Origin: an uncultured Collinsella sp. | GTDB taxonomy: Bacteria; Actinomycetota; Coriobacteriia; Coriobacteriales; Coriobacteriaceae | Length of the DNA stretch: 33,157 nucleotides | NCBI GenBank assembly: GCA_900761995.1 | Contig: CAAFEY010000179.1 | Span: 1-33,157 of the forward strand | Reading direction: 5' to 3' | Shown here: one piece after another, positions 7,859 through 15,438 of the stretch | Numbering within the stretch: position 1 is the first letter of the stretch | Layout of the letters: each line of letters begins with the position of its first letter | Notes under the pieces: model-generated | What the model was told of the DNA's origin: nothing | The model's input: the letters and a program-made list of their open reading frames with translations, nothing else | Database searches by the model: none | Made by a program: the position numbers and the translations under genes

Positions 7859-9367
7859 ATGGCCGCCTTGTTCACGACCCCCAAGCGCAATGACAAAACC
7901 TCTGGAGCCCATTTTGTCGAGCCCGACGTTCGCCGTCGCACGCTGCTCGCACACGGCAGCTGGCGTCGCGTGACGCGCCGCATCGTTGTAGGCGCCGTAT
8001 GCGCGTTCACGGTGAGCTCGCTGCTCATGCCGAGCGTCTCGCTCGCGGCCGAGTGGGTGGACGTCGGCGGCACCCAGTACAACGCCGGCACCGCGGCAGG
8101 CGACGAGGCCGGCACCTGGAGCTGGGACGGCGCCGACGATATGAAGCTCAACGGCTATGACGGCGGTGCGATCAATGCTGCAGGCAAGCTCAACATTGCG
8201 TACGAGGGCAAGAACACCGTGAAAACCGAGCCCGATTACACCGGAGCCGCCATCAAAGCGCAGGATGGCACCAGCCAGAAAGCAGAGTTGAACATAACGA
8301 GCTCGAATAGCACGGATGAACTCAATGTGACAGCCGAGGCCGATGCAATTAAATCCACAGGCGACCTCTCCATTTCTGGCCCAGGCACTGTGAACACCGC
8401 AAGCACTAATTCCGACGGAATTGAGGCAAAAGGCGACCTCTCTATCACGGGCTCGGGCACCGTGAATGCAACGGGCGGTACCGAAGGCATCCAATCCAAG
8501 GGCAAGACCACCATCGATTCCTCTGGCACAGTGATCGCTAAAGGATGCGAAGGCTACGGCATCGCCGCGGGCAGTGACCTCATCATCAAAGGCGGTGGCA
8601 AGGTAGAAGCAAGCTCGATAGAAGATGCGGCGATTTGGGCTAAAGACGACATCAACATCTCGGGCGGCAGCCAGGTCAAGGCAAGCTCCGAGGAAAACTA
8701 TGCCGTTAAGGCCAAGGGCAGCCTCACGGTCACAAATGCCTCCCTTAACGCACATGGTGTTGGATATGGCGTCTATGCCTATAAGGGCATCACGCTCGAC
8801 CACGCGACCGTGACGGTCCGCGCAGCCGCAGAACGCGACGATGTCAGCGCCCTCTTCACCGGCGAGGACGATATCGTCATCAAGAACGGCTCGATCGTGG
8901 ATGCATTCGCAGAGGGCGAATTCTCGACTGCGATTTCCACCAGAAACTACAACCCCAACGAAGCGGGTGGTCACATCTACATTAGTGACTCCGTTGTCAA
9001 GGCTATAGCCCGCTATGCTGAGACCGGCGGCGACGGTCCCGACTGCTACAGTGGAGACCAGGATGGCGAGATCACCCCTGAGCGCAGGGGCGTGAACATC
9101 GGCATCTATGCTCAGACCACCGAGGGCATTATGCCCGCGACCATCTCCATCGTCCGCAGTAAGGTCACGGCCGAGGGAGACACGGCAGCGATTTTCGCCC
9201 TTGCCATGAGCACGGACGGCAAGGCGATCGGCACCATCGAAATCGAAGGCGCCAGCATCCTGACGCCTGAAGGCGGCAAAGTCATTGACTATCGCCACAA
9301 AGAGAAGAGCTCAGTAACGGCATCATGTACGAGGCAGGCCAAACCATCGGCACGGGCGACGCCGTGA
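7859..9367 (+). CDS. Secreted beta-helix surface protein, N-terminal part of a frameshifted gene
   Basis: 502 aa in this frame. Residues 1-64 form an extended signal peptide: a long basic N-region, a hydrophobic core (RIVVGAVCAFTVSSLLMPSV) and probable cleavage after SLAA. The body is a string of short repeats of the type KGDLSISGPGTVNTAS...DGIEAKGDLSITGSGTVNAT...EGIQSKGKTTIDSSG, about 20 residues each, resembling the DUF4353/Cthe_2159 carbohydrate-binding beta-helix family. The last 15 or so residues (after YRHK) look out of frame, because the expected C-terminal tail and cell-wall anchor are in the frame one base back (9289-9618). ATG 7859 follows GGGAG. Probable role: surface adhesin or glycan binding, inferred. 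Confidence 0.75.
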   Translation: MAALFTTPKRNDKTSGAHFVEPDVRRRTLLAHGSWRRVTRRIVVGAVCAFTVSSLLMPSVSLAAEWVDVGGTQYNAGTAAGDEAGTWSWDGADDMKLNGYDGGAINAAGKLNIAYEGKNTVKTEPDYTGAAIKAQDGTSQKAELNITSSNSTDELNVTAEADAIKSTGDLSISGPGTVNTASTNSDGIEAKGDLSITGSGTVNATGGTEGIQSKGKTTIDSSGTVIAKGCEGYGIAAGSDLIIKGGGKVEASSIEDAAIWAKDDINISGGSQVKASSEENYAVKAKGSLTVTNASLNAHGVGYGVYAYKGITLDHATVTVRAAAERDDVSALFTGEDDIVIKNGSIVDAFAEGEFSTAISTRNYNPNEAGGHIYISDSVVKAIARYAETGGDGPDCYSGDQDGEITPERRGVNIGIYAQTTEGIMPATISIVRSKVTAEGDTAAIFALAMSTDGKAIGTIEIEGASILTPEGGKVIDYRHKEKSSVTASCTRQAKPSARATP

Positions 9368-9618
9368 TTGATTCTCCCTACGACGATGTCATCACCAAGA
9401 AAGCCGTCATCGCACCGTCCGAGGAGACCAAGCCCGAGGGTTCCAAGCCTGAGGGCACGAAGACGACCAAGACCGTTGCGGTTGCAGCCACGGGAGCCAA
9501 GACCACCGGCAAGCTCGCGGCAACCGGCGACGCCTCGAGCGCAGCCATCGTGGCAGCCTCCCTTGCGGGAACAGCCGCCATCGCCGCAGGCGCCGGGCTG
9601 AGCCGTAAGCGCTCATAG
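9289..9618 (+). pseudogene. C-terminal anchor fragment of the surface protein, in the -1 frame
   Basis: Open from 9289 with no convincing start or ribosome binding site of its own; the first ATG is at 9325. It encodes a Pro/Glu/Lys/Thr-rich wall-spanning stretch (SEETKPEGSKPEGTK), a sortase signal LAATGD of the LAxTG type used by actinobacterial class E sortases, a hydrophobic segment, and a basic SRKRS tail. Joined to the preceding frame it would give a complete 585-590 aa wall-anchored protein. One missing base between 9289 and 9325, in the purine-rich ACAAAGAGAAGAG, would explain the break. Mutation, phase variation and sequencing error cannot be told apart here. Confidence 0.7.
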
Positions 9619-9675
9619 ACGCCTTTGTGCACGGGGCGGCACCCATGAAAGCGCCTAGCCCGAGCACCGTTTAAC

Positions 9676-9713
9676 AACGCCATCGCCGAGCTCCCCTCCG
9701 GTGGTGGCGTTTT
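9676..9713 (+). terminator. Rho-independent terminator after the surface-protein gene
   Basis: AACGCCATCGCCG pairs with CGGTGGTGGCGTT (two G-U pairs), followed by TTTT. It lies 58 bp past the LAATG fragment stop. Confidence 0.75.
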
Positions 9714-9826
9714 CCCGTTCGCGCTCGCGCGGTGCGCATGCGATTGTTCTTAATGCAGCCCAACCTGTATGTGCCAGCGTGCGACAATTGGGACCGTCGA
9801 TATCACAACGCCGAAAGAAGCAGGCC

Positions 9827-10492
9827 ATGGAAGCGCATCAAAAGCAGATAACCGTCTATTCGAATCATGCGGAAAGCGCACCTGCCATCTATCTCCCCGT
9901 AGTCATGGGCGACGGCAGCGAGGTTTATGACCGCTGCCGAGAACTCGATTGCCCACCATTCACCCTTGTCGCCATTGGCGGGCTCGATTGGAATCGCGAG
10001 CTGAGCCCTTGGGAATGCGACGGAACTGTGCGCGATGCCGAGCCTTTTGGCGGACAGGCTGCCGCTTTTCTCGATGAGCTGCTGAGCCGGATAATCCCAG
10101 AGGCCGAGCCGTCGCTCCCCTGTCCACCCACCTGGCGTGGCATTGCCGGCTATTCGCTGGCGGGCCTCTTTTCGCTTTGGTCGCTCTGGCAAACCGATGT
10201 CTTTGGCCGCGCCGCAAGCGCATCGGGGTCTCTTTGGTTTCCCGAATTTGTCGACCGTGCCAGCACGGCCCCTTTTGCCTGCAGCCCGCAAGCCGTCTAT
10301 CTGTCACTCGGCAAAAAGGAAACCAAGACGCCCAACCGCATGATGCGGCATGTACTCGACGACACACGCGCGATGGAAGCGTTGCTCGTCGAGCGCGGCA
10401 TCGCAACAACGCTGGAACTCAACCCCGGTAATCACTTTGCCCAAACCGACTTGCGCATGGCCCGCGGCATCCACTGGATACTGACGCATTAA
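9827..10492 (+). CDS. Alpha/beta-hydrolase, putative esterase
   Basis: 221 aa, cytoplasmic (no signal peptide). It has the nucleophile elbow GYSLAGLFSLW (Ser110) and a C-terminal His in the context ELNPGNHFAQ (His203), as in the putative esterase family (esterase D/IroE/Fes-like), whose members hydrolyse small esters such as S-formylglutathione or siderophore esters. The acidic triad member is probably an Asp or Glu in 161-185 but is not certain. ATG 9827 was chosen over an in-frame ATG at 9701, which overlaps the preceding terminator; a modest AGCAGG precedes it. The gene stands alone between two terminators. Substrate unknown. Confidence 0.78.
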   Translation: MEAHQKQITVYSNHAESAPAIYLPVVMGDGSEVYDRCRELDCPPFTLVAIGGLDWNRELSPWECDGTVRDAEPFGGQAAAFLDELLSRIIPEAEPSLPCPPTWRGIAGYSLAGLFSLWSLWQTDVFGRAASASGSLWFPEFVDRASTAPFACSPQAVYLSLGKKETKTPNRMMRHVLDDTRAMEALLVERGIATTLELNPGNHFAQTDLRMARGIHWILTH

Positions 10493-10537
10493 AAATGGTG
10501 CCCACGCGTACATACGCATAGGCACCATTTATTGTTT
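10493..10537. terminator. Bidirectional terminator between the esterase and uracil permease genes
   Basis: AAATGGTGCC pairs with GGCACCATTT, followed by ATTGTTTT on the plus strand and A-rich sequence on the left, between convergent genes. Confidence 0.82.
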
Positions 10538-10553
10538 TAGCTGAACGCAGCTG

Positions 10554-11888
10554 CTACTCAGCAGCCTCCTCAAGCTCAGAAACGTCAAACTCAAAGTCAT
10601 TACCCGGCAGAATCGCATTGAGCACGATACCCACCAGCGAGCCCACGGCGAGGCCGGAAAGCGAAATGGTCACGTCGCCCAGCTCCAGCACGATGGCGCC
10701 GGCGGTGCTGTACGCAATGCCGAGCGAAAGCACGAGCACCAGAGCCGTCACCAGCACGTTGCGGTTGTTCTGGAAATCGACCTGATTCTCGATGAGGTTG
10801 CGCACACCCACGGCGCTGATCATGCCATAGAGCACGAGCGACACGCCGCCGATTACGCACGCCGGCATAGCCGCAATGACCGCGGCAAACTTAGGGCAAA
10901 ACGAAAGCACGATGGCGCAGCAGGCAGCGATGCGAATCACGCGCGGGTCGAACGCGCGCGTCAGAGCAAGGACACCGGTGTTCTCGCCATACGTAGTGTT
11001 GGCCGGAGCGCCAAAGAGCGAAGCCAGAATCGTGGCGAGACCATCGCCGAGCAGTGTGCGATGCAGACCAGGATCGGCGATATAGTTACGCTCGCAAGTG
11101 GAGCCGATAGCCGAGATGTCACTGATATGCTCGATCATGGTCGCAAATGCCAGCGGCATAATGGTGATGATGGCCGTCGTGGCGAGGCCGCTATCGAACT
11201 GCGGCCCAAAGAGTGCAAACACGGTGTTGTCCCACACGACGGGCAAGCCAACCCAGGGAGCGGCTGCGACGCCCGAAAAATCGACCTCGCCCAGCGCAGT
11301 CGCAACGGCATAGCTCACCACAACGCCCAGCAAAATCGGCACAATCTTAACCATGCCGTGGCCCCAGATGTTGCAGATGACGATTACAGCCACGGCGACA
11401 ACGGCAACAAACCAGTTGGTCTGGCAGTTGGCAATAGCGGAGCTCGCCAGGATCAGACCGATCGAAATGACGATGGGGCCAGTCACCACCGGCGGGAAGA
11501 AGCGCATGACGCGCTTGGCGCCAAACGCGCGGAACAGGGCCGCCAGCACCGGGTAGAGCAAGCCGGCGCAGGCAACGCCCAGGCAAGCGTAGGGCAAAAG
11601 CTCGGCCTCGCCGTTGGGCGCGATTGCGGCATAACCGGCAATAAAGGCAAACGAGGATCCCAAGAATGCGGGGACCTTACCGCGCGACAGGAAGTGGAAC
11701 AGCAGCGTGCCCAAGCCGGCAAACAAAAGCGTTGCCGATACCGAGAGGCCGGTGAGCACGGGCACCAGCACGGTGGCGCCAAACATGGCAAACAGGTGCT
11801 GCAGACCGAGCAGGAACATGCGCGGGCGGCCGAGTGACGACGCATCGTAGATGGCATCGGCGACGGCGAGCGTCGAGGACTGGGACAT
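10554..11888 (-). CDS. uraA: UraA-type uracil/pyrimidine permease (NCS2 family)
   Basis: A 444-aa polytopic membrane protein that would import uracil by proton symport. Family blocks: LGLQHLFAMFGATVLVPVLTG at the N-terminus, KVPAFLGSSFAFI, the TM8 block with MIEHISDISAIGS (its Glu contacts uracil in E. coli UraA), the TM10 signature TYGENTGVLALTRAFDPRV, and NLIENQVDFQNNRNVLV near the C-terminus. Start ATG 11888 is preceded by AAAGGACATCC. The frame continues upstream to 12128 but without similarity or a binding site. The gene lies downstream of the metE-like gene in the same direction with 122 bp between, so cotranscription is possible but unproven. Confidence 0.92.
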   Translation of the reverse strand: MSQSSTLAVADAIYDASSLGRPRMFLLGLQHLFAMFGATVLVPVLTGLSVSATLLFAGLGTLLFHFLSRGKVPAFLGSSFAFIAGYAAIAPNGEAELLPYACLGVACAGLLYPVLAALFRAFGAKRVMRFFPPVVTGPIVISIGLILASSAIANCQTNWFVAVVAVAVIVICNIWGHGMVKIVPILLGVVVSYAVATALGEVDFSGVAAAPWVGLPVVWDNTVFALFGPQFDSGLATTAIITIMPLAFATMIEHISDISAIGSTCERNYIADPGLHRTLLGDGLATILASLFGAPANTTYGENTGVLALTRAFDPRVIRIAACCAIVLSFCPKFAAVIAAMPACVIGGVSLVLYGMISAVGVRNLIENQVDFQNNRNVLVTALVLVLSLGIAYSTAGAIVLELGDVTISLSGLAVGSLVGIVLNAILPGNDFEFDVSELEEAAE

Positions 11889-11914
11889 GGATGTCCTTTC
11901 GAATGGAAGGGCGA

Positions 11915-11940
11915 TCGGGCATATCGGATAACCTGCCCGA
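11915..11940 (-). promoter_or_regulatory. Small hairpin in the uraA leader
   Basis: TCGGGCA and TGCCCGA form a 7-bp inverted repeat with a 12-nt spacer, about 27 bp upstream of the permease start. A second small repeat, TACAAT-N7-ATTGTA, is at 11945-11963. They may be leader structure or operator; no T-tract or known riboswitch consensus is present. Confidence 0.3.
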
Positions 11941-12010
11941 ACGATACAATCCGAACCATTGTACGCGATACGCCATGCCTCGCACGCGCCGCCACCTGCA
12001 AACGCTAGCG

Positions 12011-13144
12011 CTATTTCCAAACGCGCTCGGCAATGCGCTTTACCAGCGCGATCTTTGCCCATTGCTCGTCCTCGGTCAGCTTGTTGCCAATCTCGCAGCT
12101 GGCAAAGCCGCACTGGGGCGACAGGCACAGGTTCTCGAACGGCACGTACTTTGCTGCTTCGCGGATGCGCTCGACGATAGCATCCTCGTTTTCGAGCTCT
12201 GCCGCCTTGGTGGTTACCAAGCCCAGCACAACCTTCTTGCCGGGGGCAACATACTTCAGCGGCTCAAAACCGCCGGCGCGCGGCGTGTCGAACTCCAGGT
12301 AAAATGCGTCGACATCCTCTTTTGCGAACAGGTACGGTGCGATGGGGTCATAGCCGCCCTCGAAGGCATAGGTAGAGTGGTAGTTACCACGGCACACGTG
12401 CGTGTTAATGACCAGGTCGTCGGGCTTGCCCTCGATGGCGGCGTTGTTGAGCGCCACGCCCAGCTCGCTTACCTTTTGCAGGTCGACCGGGCTCATGCCG
12501 GTTTTGGCGACAAAATCGGTGTCGCAGTAGATGCCCCAGGTGCAGTCATCAAACTGGATGTTGCGGCAGCCTGCTGCGTACAGGTCGGCGATCACCGTGC
12601 GATAAGCGACCGCAATGGCGTCGGCAAGTTCCTCATCGGTCTTATAGACAGCGCGCAGGCCCTCCTGCTGACCGTCGCAGCGATCGAGCGTGACCTCAGA
12701 GAACGTCTGGATAGGCGCCGGGATGGTCTGGCGTGCAACGTGGCCCTCGCCCTCAAGCGCCTTGACAAACTTAAAGTGCTCGACGAACGGATGGTTCTCG
12801 CCGCTGATGGGGCCGGTCACCACGGCGGTATCAGCCGTGGTCTCCTCGTCGTGGAACATATAGCCCGTACGCGAGGTACGGCGTTCAATGCCGTTGAGCC
12901 CCCACATAAAGTCGAGGTGCCAGTAACTGCGGCGAAACTCGCCATCGGTAATCACCTGCAGGCCAGCGGCCTTTTGCTTGTCCACCAAGTCGCGAATGGC
13001 CTCATCCTCGACGACCTTAAGGCCGTCGTCATCGAGCGTACCCGCGGCGTAGGCGGCACGGGCGTCCTTCACGGCCTTCGGACGAAGAAAACTGCCGACG
13101 ATATCGGCGCGAAACGGCGCGTTCGGTTGAATCGAAGTGCTCAT
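12011..13144 (-). CDS. MetE-like cobalamin-independent methionine synthase-family methyltransferase (YxjG/YxjH type)
   Basis: 377 aa, corresponding to the C-terminal catalytic half of MetE. The zinc/thiol ligands of the family can be placed: His249 and Cys251 (NTHVCRGN), Glu284 (YLEFD) and Cys345 (LSPQCGF). The N-terminal region has ADIVGSFLRP and TDGEFRRSYWHLDFM, typical of the single-domain YxjG/YxjH proteins that methylate homocysteine or a related thiol; the methyl donor of this short class is not settled. ATG 13144 follows AAAGGGAG. It lies just downstream of a LysR gene on the same strand, with an 8-bp-arm palindrome between, which suggests LysR-controlled methionine supply. No SAM riboswitch was recognised. 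Confidence 0.87.
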   Translation of the reverse strand: MSTSIQPNAPFRADIVGSFLRPKAVKDARAAYAAGTLDDDGLKVVEDEAIRDLVDKQKAAGLQVITDGEFRRSYWHLDFMWGLNGIERRTSRTGYMFHDEETTADTAVVTGPISGENHPFVEHFKFVKALEGEGHVARQTIPAPIQTFSEVTLDRCDGQQEGLRAVYKTDEELADAIAVAYRTVIADLYAAGCRNIQFDDCTWGIYCDTDFVAKTGMSPVDLQKVSELGVALNNAAIEGKPDDLVINTHVCRGNYHSTYAFEGGYDPIAPYLFAKEDVDAFYLEFDTPRAGGFEPLKYVAPGKKVVLGLVTTKAAELENEDAIVERIREAAKYVPFENLCLSPQCGFASCEIGNKLTEDEQWAKIALVKRIAERVWK

Positions 13145-13230
13145 AGATATCTCCCTTTGCATTGGTTGCTTTACCGAGACAGAGTATGAGCGCTTATATG
13201 GCCATCGTAAAATATACGTTTATGACAGTT

Positions 13231-13253
13231 TGATATAGATGCTTCCTATATCA
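13231..13253. promoter_or_regulatory. Putative LysR-type operator upstream of the metE-like gene
   Basis: TGATATAG-N7-CTATATCA, 8-bp arms, 87 bp upstream of the metE-like start and 46 bp after the lysR stop. Its symmetry and AT-rich arms fit a LysR-type site; the AT-rich flank could also hold the promoter. Confidence 0.5.
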
Positions 13254-13299
13254 GTCTGGACCGCCATAAAGAGATTTGGCCCGCGCGGAGCACAGCAGC

Positions 13300-14196
13300 C
13301 TAGATATGCTGACGAATCGCGTCGATATAGGCCTGCCCATAGCGCGTGAGCGTCGTATTTTTGCGCGTAATAATGCCGATCTCCATGTATTCGTCCACAT
13401 CGAGCGGAATCGAGATAATACCGGGGCCGTTGAGCTCGTGGCTAATCACGCCCGAACACACCGTGTAACCGTTAAGGCCCATAACTAGGTTGAACAGCGT
13501 CGCACGGTCGCGCACGCGAATATTCTTGCGGCGCTCAAAGGTTGAGGTCAGCTCCTCGGAATAGTAAAACGAGTTGTAGCTGCCCTGCTCGTAGGACAGG
13601 AACGGATAGTCTTCCAAATCCTCAAGCGTCACGCTGGAGCGACCCGCCAGCGGATGGTCGGCGCACACGAAGACATGCGGCGTGGCGCAGAAAAGACCTT
13701 CGAACACGAGCTCGTTGGCCGCCAGCATGCGCTCGATGACCTCGCGATTGTGCTCGGAAAGGTACAGGATGCCGAGCTCGCTTTTCATGTGCGCGACATC
13801 CTCGATAATCTCGTGGGTTTGCTCCTCGCGCAGGGTAAAGTCGTAACGCGCGGCATCGAACTCGCGAATCACGTCAACAAACGCGTTAACGGCAAAGGAA
13901 TAATGCTGGCAGCTCACACTAAAGTGCGGCACCTGCTCGGATGCGCCCTTGTACTTGCCCTCGAGCAGGTCGGCCTGGTCGAGAACCTGGCGTGCATAGC
14001 CCAAGAAGGTCTCGCCTTCCTCGGACACAACGACGCCCTTGTTAGTGCGCTCAAAGATATGTACACCCATCTCGTTTTCGAGATCGCGAATCGACGCGGT
14101 AATCGAAGGCTGCGACACAAAGAGCCGACGCGAGGCCTCGGTAATGCTGCCGCATTCGGCAACCTTAACAACATACCTGAGCTGCTGAAGCTTCAT
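13300..14196 (-). CDS. LysR-family transcriptional regulator
   Basis: 298 aa, full length. The N-terminal HTH is MKLQQLRYVVKVAECGSITE followed by ASRRLFVSQPSITASIRDLE, very close to the CysB/CynR-like consensus; the effector domain runs from about residue 90 (HFSVSCQHYSFAVNAFVDVI) to the end, with LGILYLSEHN and DHPLAGRSSVTLEDLEDYPF. ATG 14196 follows GGGAGAAAG. The frame extends upstream to 14403 but that part overlaps the HAD gene and is not protein-like. It starts only 10 bp after the HAD phosphatase stop, so the two form an operon. The metE-like gene downstream is the likely target. Confidence 0.9.
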   Translation of the reverse strand: MKLQQLRYVVKVAECGSITEASRRLFVSQPSITASIRDLENEMGVHIFERTNKGVVVSEEGETFLGYARQVLDQADLLEGKYKGASEQVPHFSVSCQHYSFAVNAFVDVIREFDAARYDFTLREEQTHEIIEDVAHMKSELGILYLSEHNREVIERMLAANELVFEGLFCATPHVFVCADHPLAGRSSVTLEDLEDYPFLSYEQGSYNSFYYSEELTSTFERRKNIRVRDRATLFNLVMGLNGYTVCSGVISHELNGPGIISIPLDVDEYMEIGIITRKNTTLTRYGQAYIDAIRQHI

Positions 14197-14206
14197 GACT
14201 TTCTCC

Positions 14207-15115
14207 CTAGACGTTCGTAACGCCAAGACCCGCCGTGTCCGTCCGACGCATAAACGACGGCATCTCCCCCGTCGCGGCGCAGGCGGCAATCTGGTGCAGA
14301 GCCTCGGCGACCGCATCATCTGCCGCGGCGCCGATATGCCAACGTGCCGCCGCCGTGACGGCCTCGTTGGCGTTGGCGACTGCAACGGAGTTGGGAACGG
14401 CATCGATCATGGGCAGATCGTTATCGGAATCGCCAAATACGGCCACCTCGTCGGGCGTCAGGCCCAAAGCGCGCGCCAGCTCCAGCGCAGCGCGGCCCTT
14501 GTCCCAACCAGCCGGAAGGATGTCAAACAGGCGCACTCGGTTGTTGGGAAACACAAGCGCGAGTTCCGGCACCTCAGCGGCAACACGCTCGCGTAGCTCC
14601 ACGAGCTCCTCACGTGAACGGGCACTCCAGATATTCGCCTTAAACACCGGCGCGTCATCGACGACGGGACGGCACGGGGCCTCTTCGCCTTTGAGCCACG
14701 CGTTGCCGCCCGACTCCATGGCGCGACGCACGCGCTCGGGATCGCTCGTCACGCAATAGGCATCGTTGTCCCAAAAATCATCACCCAGGCTGTAGACCTT
14801 CAGGTACGTATCGTCGGTCTCTTGCTCCAAGTAGTCAGCCAAACGCATCAGAGCATCGTTGTCGATTGCGTGCGAGGCGACTACTTCGCCGTCGACAAAC
14901 ATCACCTGGCCGTTGCAGAACGCACCGGTCGAGAAGCACTCGGAACGATTTTTGAACATCCAGCCCATCGCGGACGGCTGGCGACCCGAAACCGGGCCAA
15001 AGTGCAGACCCGCCGCCTGCATGGCATGAATACCCTCAATGGCGTAGTCGCTAGCACCGTCATGCCCGGCTGGAATCAGCGTATCGTCCATATCGGTCAG
15101 CACAAGTTTGATCAT
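14207..15115 (-). CDS. Cof-type HAD-superfamily phosphatase
   Basis: 302 aa. HAD motif I is DMDDTL (Asp8 nucleophile, Asp10 acid/base), motif II is the Ser in GPVSGRQ, motif III Lys is in GWDKGRA (206), and motif IV is GDSDND (228-233). The large cap between residues 75 and 190 marks type IIB (Cof/YbjI-like) enzymes, soluble phosphatases of sugar phosphates, nucleotides or cofactor intermediates. The specific substrate cannot be read from sequence. ATG 15115 follows GGGGGA. It leads a two-gene operon with lysR and is divergent from the thiamine operon. Confidence 0.88.
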   Translation of the reverse strand: MIKLVLTDMDDTLIPAGHDGASDYAIEGIHAMQAAGLHFGPVSGRQPSAMGWMFKNRSECFSTGAFCNGQVMFVDGEVVASHAIDNDALMRLADYLEQETDDTYLKVYSLGDDFWDNDAYCVTSDPERVRRAMESGGNAWLKGEEAPCRPVVDDAPVFKANIWSARSREELVELRERVAAEVPELALVFPNNRVRLFDILPAGWDKGRAALELARALGLTPDEVAVFGDSDNDLPMIDAVPNSVAVANANEAVTAAARWHIGAAADDAVAEALHQIAACAATGEMPSFMRRTDTAGLGVTNV

Positions 15116-15153
15116 AGAGTCCCCCAGTCATTTTCACCGTATCCATTGTAACG

Positions 15154-15255
15154 ACCTGCCAATAAGGGACAGGTTTATTTTGGCAGGTTTTATCTGGGAA
15201 AATGCAACGCCCCAGTTGCCACCTACCAAAATAAACCTGTCCCTTTTTGGCAGGT
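15154..15255. repeat. Long imperfect inverted repeat of the GGGACAGG/CCTGTCCC family
   Basis: Left arm 15154-15188 and right arm 15221-15255 are reverse complements over 35 bp with two mismatches, separated by 32 bp. Each arm is itself bounded by ACCTGCC/GGCAGGT (ACCTACC in one case) and carries AAGGGACAGG or CCTGTCCCTT internally. The loop contains a further small stem (CTGGG/CCCAG). It occupies the divergent intergenic region between the HAD gene and the TPP riboswitch. The GGGACAGG core is shared with other hairpins in the window, suggesting a dispersed element. Confidence 0.75.
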
Positions 15256-15259
15256 GCGC

Positions 15260-15265
15260 TAGTAT
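15260..15265 (+). promoter_or_regulatory. Possible -10 box of the thiamine operon
   Basis: TAGTAT lies 17 bp upstream of the riboswitch P1 stem and just after the inverted repeat. No clear -35 was seen; any -35 would fall inside the right arm of the repeat. Confidence 0.3.
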
Positions 15266-15281
15266 AGGGAACAACAGATTC

Positions 15282-15375
15282 GATGCGGGAGTGCCGGCGG
15301 TGCAAACCACAAGGCTGAGAGGGCATGGGGCCCAATCCTTTGAACCTGTCAGTTAATGCTGGCGTAGGGAGCATG
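15282..15375 (+). ncRNA. TPP riboswitch (THI element)
   Basis: Conserved thi-box blocks appear in order: GCGGGAGTGCC, AAGGCTGAGAGG, the variable P3 stem GGGC/GCCC, CCTTTGAACCTG, GTTAATGCTGGCGTAGGGA. The ends ATGC and GCAT close P1. It binds thiamine pyrophosphate. The stem-loop at 15387-15416 just downstream makes this a transcription-attenuation switch for thiM and the genes after it. Confidence 0.95.
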
Positions 15376-15386
15376 CCGCCTTTACA

Positions 15387-15416
15387 GGGGCGCTGTCTAT
15401 GCACAGCGCCCCTTTT
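15387..15416 (+). terminator. Riboswitch-controlled terminator
   Basis: GGGGCGCTGT-CTATGC-ACAGCGCCCC followed by TTTT, 12 bp after the aptamer and before the thiM binding site. It is expected to form when TPP is bound. Confidence 0.88.
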
Positions 15417-15438
15417 CTATGCCAAGGAGGCATGTGCA

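Noticed and set aside
8380..8720. CRISPR-like repetition
   Set aside because: The periodicity is at protein level (beta-helix turns) within one reading frame; DNA repeats are imperfect and there are no spacers.
7790..9298. 502-aa open frame on the minus strand across the surface protein gene
   Set aside because: No binding site or family motifs. The plus strand has a signal peptide and regular beta-helix repeats.
9293..9312. Programmed -1 ribosomal frameshift in the surface-protein gene
   Set aside because: No X-XXY-YYZ slippery heptamer and no obvious stimulatory structure, so a simple indel is the simpler reading.
11834..13189. 451-aa plus-strand frame across the metE-like gene
   Set aside because: The opposite strand has all MetE zinc ligands and a good ribosome binding site.
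13145..13299. SAM or other methionine riboswitch before the metE-like gene
   Set aside because: No S-box or SAM-II conserved blocks; the region is short, AT-rich and contains a simple palindrome.
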